From NCBI GenBank assembly GCA_018396615.1, contig JAGTQT010000008.1, forward strand, positions 1 to 39,983: a stretch of DNA of 39,983 bases, read 5' to 3'. The translations under genes were made by a program, and so were the position numbers. The DNA is from Candidatus Bathyarchaeota archaeon (GTDB lineage: Archaea > Thermoproteota > Bathyarchaeia > Bathyarchaeales > Bathycorpusculaceae). This document shows, one piece after another, positions 24,029 through 30,991 of the stretch (position 1 is the first letter of the stretch; the number at the start of each line of letters is the position of its first letter). The notes below the pieces were generated by a model. The model did not search any database and had not been told where the DNA came from. It saw only the letters and a program-made list of their open reading frames with translations.

Positions 24029-24309
24029 CACCAAAGCCTCCTAATAGTTTTCTTAAGACGGTCTTCAGGTCTTCCCACAAGGAGACCGCCATCGATTTCA
24101 ACTACTGTTCCGTCTGGAAACTTGAAGTGGAAAACAGCTGAATTCTTGATTATTACTCTCTTTTTCTCCTTATCTAGAAGCGTGAAAGTGTTTTTTGTTT
24201 CGTCTATGACTTTGCCGCAGACGCCGACGTAGGAAGACTGACAGCTTCTGGCAATCTTGGCTTCTGTTCCGATAAACTCGTAGCGGACAACGTCGGGAGA
24301 CACTTTCAC
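24028..24309 (-). CDS. rnp1: Ribonuclease P protein component 1 (Rpp29/Pop4)
   Basis: A 93-residue protein with the Sm-like Rpp29 fold: [40 protein letters not shown] and [18 protein letters not shown]. As part of archaeal RNase P it supports 5' maturation of tRNA precursors. Its place between uL29 and uS17 is diagnostic for archaea. A GTG start overlaps the uL29 stop by 4 nt (GTGA). The SUI1/aIF1 gene that often accompanies it is not here. Confidence 0.94.
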   Translation of the reverse strand: MKVSPDVVRYEFIGTEAKIARSCQSSYVGVCGKVIDETKNTFTLLDKEKKRVIIKNSAVFHFKFPDGTVVEIDGGLLVGRPEDRLKKTIRRLW

Positions 24310-24548
24310 TTTTTCTTCCTCACTCTCTTTTTCCTTGCGGCGGCAGGCTGACTTTGCTGCTCCTTCTCTATCGTAAGCAGCCGAGCAATCGTTCTCCGTA
24401 GCTCTTTTATTCTTGCAGGATTCTCCACGGTTCCGCCCGCCCCGATCATTGTTTTCATGCGCATAAACTCTGTTCTAAGCTCTTTTAGCTTCTGAGCCCG
24501 ATCTTCAGAAGACATGTCACGAATTTCTTTCACCCTAAGTATTGGCAT
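24306..24548 (-). CDS. rpl29: Ribosomal protein uL29
   Basis: An 80-residue two-helix protein: MPILRVKEIRDMSSEDRAQK, then LKELRTEFMRMKTMIGAGGT and VENPARIKELRRTIARLLTI, with a basic end. It sits near the tunnel exit and helps dock the signal recognition particle. It begins immediately after the uS3 stop. Confidence 0.95.
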   Translation of the reverse strand: MPILRVKEIRDMSSEDRAQKLKELRTEFMRMKTMIGAGGTVENPARIKELRRTIARLLTIEKEQQSQPAAARKKRVRKKK

Positions 24549-25289
24549 TTACTCCGCCGCCCCCTCTTCTTCTCCGCCTGCTTTCTCAATGTCTTCTTCT
24601 GATGCAACCGCTTCTGCTTCAGGCTTGTGCTCCTCAAGTGCTGGCTCCTCTTTTTGAGACTCCTCTTCTGCAGGCATTTCCTTGGATTCAGGCAGAGCTT
24701 CTACTATTCTAAATCTGTCAGGAAACTTGGCATCAGGAGGCATTATTCTAACCCGAATTCCAAAAATTCCTGGTTTTAGCTGGACATGGACTTCGGCCTT
24801 TCGAAGATTCTTCAGGGCAGGGTCTCCGCACTTCGGCATGTAGCCTGCACGGAATTTTTCGAATCTTGCTCTTTCAGTTCTCAGCTTCCCGCTTATTATG
24901 ATCTCGGCGCCTAGTGCGCCGGCTTCCATAACTTGATTCAGAGCCCAGAAGCCTGCTCGCCTAAAGTGGACTCCTCTTTCTAAGGCGCCTGCAGTCTTAG
25001 AGGCTACAACATAAGCGTTTAATTCAGGGATTTCGATTTCGGAAACAGAGATTTGCGGGTTGGGAACTTTGAATTTCTCCTCTAAAAGGGATGCCAGTTC
25101 TCTTATGGTTTCTCCGCCTCGCCCTATAACTAGGCCTGGGCGCATTGCATAGATTACTATGTGAGTGCCGAGAGGTGTTTTCGAGATAGATACTCCGCCG
25201 TATCCTGCTCGCTCAAGTTTTTTCTGCAAAAACTCGTCAATCTCGGTTTTCTTCATTGATTCGCTTATAAAATGCTTAACGATCGCCAT
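24549..25289 (-). CDS. rps3: Ribosomal protein uS3 with acidic C-terminal tail
   Basis: A 246-residue protein. The KH domain carries MRPGLVIGRGGETIRELASL (about 49-68) and the C-terminal domain RKAEVHVQLKPGIFGIRVRI. From about residue 203 there is a 40-residue Glu/Ala-rich tail (EMPAEEESQKEEPALEEHKP and on) that is low in complexity and probably disordered. uS3 lines the mRNA entry tunnel and has helicase-assisting residues. Its ATG overlaps the uL22 stop by one base (TAATG). Confidence 0.96.
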   Translation of the reverse strand: MAIVKHFISESMKKTEIDEFLQKKLERAGYGGVSISKTPLGTHIVIYAMRPGLVIGRGGETIRELASLLEEKFKVPNPQISVSEIEIPELNAYVVASKTAGALERGVHFRRAGFWALNQVMEAGALGAEIIISGKLRTERARFEKFRAGYMPKCGDPALKNLRKAEVHVQLKPGIFGIRVRIMPPDAKFPDRFRIVEALPESKEMPAEEESQKEEPALEEHKPEAEAVASEEDIEKAGGEEEGAAE

Positions 25290-25777
25290 TACGCGGGTTC
25301 CCCTGTTTCAGGCTTCTCTTCAAGTGCTATCTCAATATGGGTTAAGGTCTGGAACTTCGGCGTGGCTCTTCCCTGCGCTCTTGGCATGTACCGCTTCACC
25401 TTCAATCCAAGATATGCGGCAGCGTGAACTATGCGCATTCTGTCAGTGTCAAGTCCCTTGTTTTCCGCGTTTGCTTCAGCGCCTTGGAGAATCTTCAGTA
25501 TATATTTGGCTGTTTTAATGGGGTATCGGCCAGCATGAGCCTTCTCTAGTCCGTGGCGGTGTCCCGCCTTCTTTTCATATCTTGTAAATGGAACAGGCTT
25601 TTTCTTTTCTGCAACGGCTTTGAGATAGCTTTTGGCCTTTGTAAGCATCATTCCCTTGATCGTTCTGCATACTTCGCGTGCTGCCTTATGGGATACTCTA
25701 GCCTCGCGTCCGCTTGCTTTGACTGTTTTCTCCGGATCTAGTTCTTCTTCTGTTATTGAGTATCCCCATTTGGGCAA
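25289..25777 (-). CDS. rpl22: Ribosomal protein uL22
   Basis: A protein of about 162 residues starting MPKWGYSITEEELDPEKTVK, with the archaeal uL22 elements KAAREVCRTIKGMMLTKAKS, the tunnel-lining loop, and YMPRAQGRATPKFQTLTHIE near the end. The track uses a TTG at 25801. The TTG at 25777 has GGAGAG upstream and fits the common M-P-x-W-x-Y opening. It is the first gene of the ribosomal run here: uS19, uL2, uL23, uL4 and uL3, which usually precede it, are absent, and a promoter-like TATA lies just upstream. Confidence 0.94.
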   Translation of the reverse strand: MPKWGYSITEEELDPEKTVKASGREARVSHKAAREVCRTIKGMMLTKAKSYLKAVAEKKKPVPFTRYEKKAGHRHGLEKAHAGRYPIKTAKYILKILQGAEANAENKGLDTDRMRIVHAAAYLGLKVKRYMPRAQGRATPKFQTLTHIEIALEEKPETGEPA

Positions 25778-25819
25778 TCCATGTTCTCTCCAATTGTGCA
25801 ATTGAACAGCGCTACAGCG

Positions 25820-25830
25820 ATTTATATTGT
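25820..25830 (-). promoter_or_regulatory. TATA box of the ribosomal protein cluster (uL22 onward)
   Basis: The minus strand reads AACAATATAAATCG. Transcription would begin near 25800, leaving about 24 nt of leader including GGAGAG before the uL22 TTG at 25777. This supports a transcription unit beginning at uL22 rather than read-through from other ribosomal genes. Nothing further was recognised in 25831-25943. Confidence 0.5.
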
Positions 25831-25943
25831 TTTCCGTTAACTGAAAATGGTTTCAGACAGATTTTACTCCTTCTAGAGAGATTTAGAAGCGAAAAAAGCC
25901 TTAATGCACCATTCCTCAAACGGGTCATGGTCATGGGAAGCAG

Positions 25944-26567
25944 TTATGTTACCTTCAGCAAGTCTCCTTTACATTTCTCACAGCGATACAGTGGATGAGC
26001 CATGCAGAAGGTTATGCCTTGTAGAAGCTTTTTCTTGTCCCATTCAGGAAAACTCGCGTCTTCCTTTATCGGCATCCACATCAAGTGAACATTAAAGACA
26101 TGTTGCGGTCGCTTTATTGTGTGAGAAACAGTAAGGTAATTTATTGATCTGAATCCAAGCTTCTCCATTTGCCCCTTGACAAGCCAAGGGCTCCAATGGT
26201 TTTCCAGAGCAATAGTTGCGAAGCCTTCAACGTTTCTCTGGCTTTGTAGCATGGCTTTAAGTAGAAGCTGTCCGAATCCGTGCCCTTTTGCTTTTCTAAG
26301 AACCCAGATACAATTCATGACTACAACATTGTTGCCTGTGATAGGATAGCCAGACGACTCTGCAGGAGCATACTCGATCTGTCCAACCGCATTGCCGTTG
26401 GCAATAAAGAGCTTCTTGCAAAACCCTACTGGAATGGCACGTTCAAGATACTTTTGCCTACCGTGATATTTTCTAAAAGGCATAGGTGCGAAGCACCGGT
26501 AAAGGTATCTTTCATATTCTCGTTTTTCTGTTATGTCAATGATCTTGGTTTTCAAACCGCGCTTCAT
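25944..26567 (-). CDS. GNAT-family N-acetyltransferase with C-terminal Cys pair
   Basis: A 207-residue protein. The acetyl-CoA-binding motif A is VLRKAKGHGFGQLLLKAML (about 89-107; R/Q-x-x-G-x-G/A pattern), preceded by strands NNVVVMNCIWV. The C-terminus has CMAHPLYRCEKC, which with other His/Cys residues may form a small metal site. GNAT enzymes transfer acetyl groups to amines or proteins; the substrate is unknown. It is monocistronic, on the ribosomal strand but 140 nt upstream of that cluster. Confidence 0.82.
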   Translation of the reverse strand: MKRGLKTKIIDITEKREYERYLYRCFAPMPFRKYHGRQKYLERAIPVGFCKKLFIANGNAVGQIEYAPAESSGYPITGNNVVVMNCIWVLRKAKGHGFGQLLLKAMLQSQRNVEGFATIALENHWSPWLVKGQMEKLGFRSINYLTVSHTIKRPQHVFNVHLMWMPIKEDASFPEWDKKKLLQGITFCMAHPLYRCEKCKGDLLKVT

Positions 26568-26629
26568 CTCATGCTAAGAGGGTTAACCTCAACGGGAGCA
26601 TGCGCTCTTATCTGATTTAACATATACAA

Positions 26630-27511
26630 CTATCCTAATTTAGGCTTATAAAAGAGCAGCACCACGCCAGTTAACGCAAGCGCGGCACCCAAGAGCTGCA
26701 ACGGCTCGAAGGTTTCTCCGAAAACAGCTACAGAGAACATTGCTGCGGATAATGGTTCTGCCACGGAAAGTATGCTTCCCTTCGACGATTTAACATGTTT
26801 AAGTGCATGAGAATAAAGAAGGTACCCGACCAAAGACGGAAACCAAGCTATAACCAACACAAGAAGCCAAAGCTGAAGGGGAAAAACAGCTATTTCAGAA
26901 ACGGATGAAGCAATTATGGGAGACAACATTGCGGCGCCTATGGTGTCACCGTAGAGGATCAAAGTCCAACTTGAATATTTGTTTCTAAAGTTCTTGGCAA
27001 TGAAGAAGAAAGCAACGAAAAATATGCTTGAGAGCAGTCCTGCGGCTATTCCCAGAACATTTGTGCTCATTGAAGAATATGCATAGGCTTTTACAACAAG
27101 TGCAACGCCGATAAACGCGGAGACAATGGCTAGAACGGTTGTTAGCGTGATCTTCTCCTTGAATAAAAGTGAGGCGCAGAGTGTAACGAAAATTGGATAC
27201 GTGTAAAAAAGAACTGCCGCCATAGTGACCGTGGTCAACTCTATTGCATAGAAATAGGTTAATCTTTGCAGCGCAGTGCCAAACACGCCAAGAACTAAAA
27301 GCAGAGGCAAATCTCTTCTATGGACGAGAAAGTGTTCTCTTCTAAAAAAGAAAGTTAAAACTACAAGGGTTAGAGAAGATGTAAGAAGCCTTAACGCAAT
27401 CAGCGTAGCAGGGCTAATCGCATAATTAAACGCCAGCTTTCCAAAAATACCCATAGTTCCCCAGACCACAGATGCAGCCACAATAGTCATGTATCCATAG
27501 GCTTCTCTCAT
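26630..27511 (-). CDS. EamA/DMT-superfamily transporter
   Basis: A 293-residue membrane protein with ten hydrophobic helices in two EamA halves (about 5-140 and 150-290). Signature pieces are VVWGTMGIFGKLAF in the first repeat and LSVAEPLSAAMFSVAVFGET in the second, where the S-x-x-E/EPL-x-A motif is typical. DMT permeases export or import small metabolites such as amino acids. Substrate unknown. It is divergent from hypE, and a 17-bp palindrome lies between its TATA-like box and the ATG. Confidence 0.9.
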   Translation of the reverse strand: MREAYGYMTIVAASVVWGTMGIFGKLAFNYAISPATLIALRLLTSSLTLVVLTFFFRREHFLVHRRDLPLLLVLGVFGTALQRLTYFYAIELTTVTMAAVLFYTYPIFVTLCASLLFKEKITLTTVLAIVSAFIGVALVVKAYAYSSMSTNVLGIAAGLLSSIFFVAFFFIAKNFRNKYSSWTLILYGDTIGAAMLSPIIASSVSEIAVFPLQLWLLVLVIAWFPSLVGYLLYSHALKHVKSSKGSILSVAEPLSAAMFSVAVFGETFEPLQLLGAALALTGVVLLFYKPKLG

Positions 27512-27518
27512 AGCTTGC

Positions 27519-27535
27519 TAGAAACAACGTTTCTA
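27519..27535. promoter_or_regulatory. 17-bp palindrome at the EamA transporter promoter
   Basis: TAGAAAC-AAC-GTTTCTA is a perfect inverted repeat with 7-bp arms. On the minus strand a TATA-like GCTTTTTAAATAG (27533-27545) partly overlaps its upstream edge, and the transporter ATG is at 27511. The palindrome therefore covers the region between TATA and the expected transcription start, the standard place for an archaeal repressor operator. Confidence 0.5.
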
Positions 27536-27628
27536 TTTAAAAAGCGGTTGGTTAATATTCTCTGAAAAAAGTTCTGCGATGCATTTATGTTTGGCATTAG
27601 TCTAGGGTAGCAAGAATAGGGAACCAAA

Positions 27629-28696
27629 ATGAGCGGAAAAAATGAGCATATAACAATGCTGCATGGCGCCGGCGGCACGGTCATGCATGACCTAGTTAAA
27701 AAGTGTATCCTCAAATATTTCGGAGGAACAAGCCATGCGGAAATCCCACTTGAAGCCTTAGACGACGCAGCAGTCGTAGGAGACACAGTTCTAAAAAGCG
27801 ATTCCCACGCCGTCAAACCCATTTTCTTTCCAGGCGGAGACATTGGACGTTTATCGGTTTCTGGCACAGTCAATGACATCTCAGCTCTAGGCGCTGAACC
27901 CTACGCTTTAGCCTGCGGCTTCATACTCGAAGAGGGCTTGGCGCTTACAGATTTCGAGCGCATCTTGGCAAGCATGAAAAACACTTGCAGCGAAGCCGGC
28001 GTTAACATAGTTACAGGCGACACCAAGGTCGTTGAGAGAGGAAGCCTAGGCGGATGCGTAATCAATGTCTCGGGAATCGGCAGAAGAACCCATGCGCTGG
28101 AAAAAAATCTCCAAGTAGTAAAGCGGTTCAGACCAAGCTTCAAGGCACGCTGGGTTTTGGATTCAAATCTTGCTGAAGGCGATAAGATAATTTTAACAGG
28201 AACCATTGGAGATCACGGCATAGCTGTCCTTTCGGCTCAAGAAGGATTAAACTTCGGAAGCAACATAAAATCCGACGTAAAACCTCTGAACCGCCTTATT
28301 CAGCACTTGCTAAGCGAAGTCGGAGGCATCGTAAGCATGAAAGACCCAACAAGAGGCGGACTGGCAGACACCCTCAACGAGCTAAGCGAAAAATCAAACA
28401 TCGGCATACTGATACAAGAAAAGAAGATACCCATAAGAGAAGACGTCCAAGCAGCATGTGAAATGCTGGGACTGGATCCTCTCGAGATAGGAAATGAGGG
28501 AAAAATGATCATAGGCATAGTCAAGGAAAAAGCGCAAGAAGCATTAGCCTTTCTGCGGGAAACCGAAGAGGGCAGAGAAGCGCAGGTAATCGGCGAAGTT
28601 ACGAGAGAATTCGCTGGCGTAGCCATGCAGACGGTGGTTGGTGGAAAAAGAATAGTGCCGAGGCCCGTAGGCGACCCAATTCCAAGAATATGTTAA
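27629..28696 (+). CDS. hypE: Hydrogenase maturation protein HypE
   Basis: A 355-residue member of the PurM/SelD ATPase superfamily. It starts ITMLHGAGGTVMHDLV, has the metal/ATP loop EALDDAAVVGD and the HypE motif KDPTRGGLADTLNELS, and ends in PRIC. The terminal cysteine is the site where HypF's carbamoyl group is converted to thiocyanate, providing the cyanide ligands of [NiFe] hydrogenase. The terminal Cys and absence of a SelD-type Cys/Sec near the N-terminus rule out selenophosphate synthase. It is transcribed opposite to hypF-hypC-hypD, about 2.3 kb away from the start-proximal end of that cluster's nearest gene. Confidence 0.95.
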   Translation: MSGKNEHITMLHGAGGTVMHDLVKKCILKYFGGTSHAEIPLEALDDAAVVGDTVLKSDSHAVKPIFFPGGDIGRLSVSGTVNDISALGAEPYALACGFILEEGLALTDFERILASMKNTCSEAGVNIVTGDTKVVERGSLGGCVINVSGIGRRTHALEKNLQVVKRFRPSFKARWVLDSNLAEGDKIILTGTIGDHGIAVLSAQEGLNFGSNIKSDVKPLNRLIQHLLSEVGGIVSMKDPTRGGLADTLNELSEKSNIGILIQEKKIPIREDVQAACEMLGLDPLEIGNEGKMIIGIVKEKAQEALAFLRETEEGREAQVIGEVTREFAGVAMQTVVGGKRIVPRPVGDPIPRIC

Positions 28697-28761
28697 GCAA
28701 AGCTGTTTTTGTAATTTAGTTGCTATAAAAGAAAATGGATAATAAAAAAACTTGGTGGAGC

Positions 28762-29328
28762 TTATGGTGGGGGTGGTGGTGCTGGTGGCGCTTGTTGTGG
28801 ACCTGTGGCTTTCATTGAGAAGAAAGCTATTGCCGCTATTATCCAAGCGATTAGCAGTATTATCAAGCCTATTCCAACAATTGTCAGAATTGCTCCCACA
28901 AGCATTAGCATCCCAGCAGTGTGGAAGAGTTTTTCTCCACTCTTCTCGCCTAAGCTGTCAAATGATTTCTTGAAGAATAATGCAGAAAGCAAGTAGAACA
29001 CGAAGAGTATGACTAAAGCGATTATTATCGTGCCAAAGAACGCCCCCAAGTTTGCGACATCTGTATAATCCATTGTGGTCATCGACCAGCCTAACCCGAA
29101 GAAAGCACCCATCAACACGACAATGCTTGCAATTGTGCCCACGATAAGGAAGATAATTCCGTATAGTGCATTTTGAAATATGCCGCTTTCGCCGTATGCA
29201 TCAGCCATCCCTTTAAGAGCAATGAATACCAGTATTATCCCGACCAAGGTGAGAAACGGGATAAAGAATCCTATGGCAATCAACAGTGCACCAATGCCGC
29301 CTATCGACTTGTTTGATTCTACGCTCAT
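28762..29328 (-). CDS. DUF996-type membrane protein with poly-proline tail
   Basis: A 188-residue membrane protein with about four to five helices: residues 10-38, 51-78, 90-115, 133-165. A cytosolic-looking loop DSLGEKSGEKLFHTAGMLML lies between the last two. The glycine-rich, hydrophobic pattern matches the archaeal DUF996 family, whose function is unknown. The C-terminus ends in GPQQAPPAPPPPP, an exposed proline tail that could bind partners. GAGG lies 8 nt before the ATG, and a T-rich promoter-like stretch is upstream. It sits between hypE and the hypFCD genes on the minus strand; a role in hydrogenase maturation is not indicated. Confidence 0.75.
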   Translation of the reverse strand: MSVESNKSIGGIGALLIAIGFFIPFLTLVGIILVFIALKGMADAYGESGIFQNALYGIIFLIVGTIASIVVLMGAFFGLGWSMTTMDYTDVANLGAFFGTIIIALVILFVFYLLSALFFKKSFDSLGEKSGEKLFHTAGMLMLVGAILTIVGIGLIILLIAWIIAAIAFFSMKATGPQQAPPAPPPPP

Positions 29329-29451
29329 TTTTAATCCTCTGAAGCGGATTTGACCCTCTTTGGATAAAAGCTTTTCTGCCTATTTGAAAACATGATGATA
29401 AGTAGCGCTTCTTTAACTGATTCTGACATGAAAGAGCTATTCGAACTATTC

Positions 29452-29586
29452 TTATCCTTTTTTCTGTAGGTAATTATATAGCTCTCTTACATAGTTAGCA
29501 ATATTATCTACACGCTTGTTAAGCTCTTCTAGTTTCACTTCAAGCTTAACGATTCTCTCTCGAAGATCTGCCGTATCCTCAGACAT
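29452..29586 (-). CDS. 44-residue coiled-coil microprotein downstream of hypD
   Basis: This ORF is below the track's size limit. From an ATG at 29586 the minus strand encodes MSEDTADLRERIVKLEVKLE and continues through NKRVDNIANYVRELYNYLQK. Leucine, valine and isoleucine fall at heptad a/d positions (L8, I12, L15, V18, L22, V26, I29 and onward), giving a strong coiled-coil pattern. It starts 11 nt after the hypD stop on the same strand, so it is probably co-transcribed. I do not recognise a family; it could dimerise or bind a Hyp or hydrogenase partner (speculative). Confidence 0.6.
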   Translation of the reverse strand: MSEDTADLRERIVKLEVKLEELNKRVDNIANYVRELYNYLQKKG

Positions 29587-29597
29587 CGAACTCACAA

Positions 29598-30698
29598 TTA
29601 TTCTATTACGCGCGATTGCCTATTTATTGTCTTCGCCCATATCCGACACGTCCCCTCGGTACCCACCATGCAGGCGCCCACAGGCTTCTCTGGTCTGCAA
29701 GCCTTCAGAAAGAGGGGACATTCGTTTGGTTTTGACTTGCCTACTATTATCAAGTGGCACATGCAGCCTGGATGGGAGTCAACGCCTTCAGCTATGCGCA
29801 CTTCATGCTTTACGCGAGCGTCATAGGCAGTGAATTCTTCCCGAAGCACAAGCTTTGAGAAAGCTATTGTGCCAAGTCCTCGCCATTTCCCATCCGCCAC
29901 GCTAAAGACTTGCTTCATCAGTTTTTGCGCTTTAACGTTGCCTTCTCTGCGGACAACCCGTGAATATTCGTTCTCCAGCCGCGGCTTTCCTTCGTTGATC
30001 TGTTTTAAAATTGTATAGACTCCGAAAAGTACGTCAAGAGGCTCGAAGCCTGCTACGACTGTTGGCAAACCGTATTCTTGGGGAAAGACTTCGTACGGCT
30101 CTAGCCCAATCACCGTGCTGACGTGGCCTGGTGCAATGAATCCATTTAGGCTTAGGTCTTTCATCTCAGCAAGCAACTTCATAGCAGGCGGAATCACTCG
30201 ATGCGAAACAAGGAAGCTGAGATTTCTAGGCGGACTGCTTAGCATCTCTACGGCGGTTGAAGGCGCCGTCGTCTCGAAACCGATGGCGAAGAACACTAAT
30301 TCCCTGTCACGCGACTTCTTAGCCATCTTAACCGCGTCACCTGCACTGTAAATTATACGGACGTCGGCGCCTTTGGCTTTGGCGTCCAGAAGCGACATAG
30401 CGGATCCCGGGACACGGAGCATGTCTCCAAAGCAGGTGATCGTGACGTCTTTTTCCGCGATCTTTACGGCTTCGTCGATCTCAGATGCAGGGACTATGCA
30501 GACAGGGCAGCCTGGACCTGCAATAACTTCTACTGTTGGGGGAAGCATGTTGCGGATGCCGAAGTGCGTTATTGTCCACTCATGCGTGCCGCAGACATGG
30601 CAGATTTTCACTGGTTCGTCTCGTGGCGCAAGTTTGCTGATTTTTTCGGCTATACGTTTCGCCAGATCGGGGTTTCTGAAAAGTCGTTTTTCATCCAT
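29598..30698 (-). CDS. hypD: Hydrogenase maturation protein HypD
   Basis: A 366-residue iron-sulfur protein. Conserved motifs: CHVCGTHEWTITHFGIRNML (about 33-52), GPGCPVCIVP (about 62-71), CFGDMLRVPG, GFETTAPS and the C-terminal 4Fe-4S cysteines in SHPGCMCHLI through CPLF and CRPEKPVGAC. With HypC it forms the scaffold on which the Fe(CN)2CO unit is built. It lies 20 nt after hypC and is followed by the 44-residue coiled-coil ORF. Confidence 0.96.
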   Translation of the reverse strand: MDEKRLFRNPDLAKRIAEKISKLAPRDEPVKICHVCGTHEWTITHFGIRNMLPPTVEVIAGPGCPVCIVPASEIDEAVKIAEKDVTITCFGDMLRVPGSAMSLLDAKAKGADVRIIYSAGDAVKMAKKSRDRELVFFAIGFETTAPSTAVEMLSSPPRNLSFLVSHRVIPPAMKLLAEMKDLSLNGFIAPGHVSTVIGLEPYEVFPQEYGLPTVVAGFEPLDVLFGVYTILKQINEGKPRLENEYSRVVRREGNVKAQKLMKQVFSVADGKWRGLGTIAFSKLVLREEFTAYDARVKHEVRIAEGVDSHPGCMCHLIIVGKSKPNECPLFLKACRPEKPVGACMVGTEGTCRIWAKTINRQSRVIE

Positions 30699-30718
30699 TT
30701 CCGATTCAACTTTTACAG

Positions 30719-30949
30719 TTATTCAATTTCTGTTTCTGAGCGAAGAATCTCGTCCCAGAGGTTTAGGGTTTCTAACGCCTCTTTTTCCTCAAGAACCTGA
30801 ATGGCGTAGCCGGCGTGAACCAGAACATAGTCGCCTACGCGGGCTTCGACGAGAGTTATGTTAACCTCTCTAAGGACGCCTTCACCGAAATCCACCTGCG
30901 CATGGCTGTCATTGATTTTCACGATTTTGCCTAGAATCGCCAAACACAT
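30719..30949 (-). CDS. hypC: Hydrogenase maturation chaperone HypC
   Basis: A protein of about 76 residues with the HypC/HupF opening MCLAILGKIVKINDSHAQVD; Cys2 carries the Fe unit and must be exposed after Met removal. The track starts two codons earlier (MAMC), but the conserved cysteine has to be residue 2, so the ATG at 30949 is preferred. The usual MCLAIPG reads MCLAILG here. HypC binds HypD and later the hydrogenase large-subunit precursor. It lies between hypF (upstream, about 40 nt) and hypD. Confidence 0.93.
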   Translation of the reverse strand: MCLAILGKIVKINDSHAQVDFGEGVLREVNITLVEARVGDYVLVHAGYAIQVLEEKEALETLNLWDEILRSETEIE

Positions 30950-30991
30950 AGCCATCTGTGATTATTCCAAGGGAAAGGGGTAATAAATCGC

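Noticed and set aside
27629-28696. Selenophosphate synthetase (SelD) as an alternative for the HypE ORF
   Set aside because: There is no N-terminal Cys/Sec motif and the protein ends in the HypE-specific terminal cysteine (PRIC).
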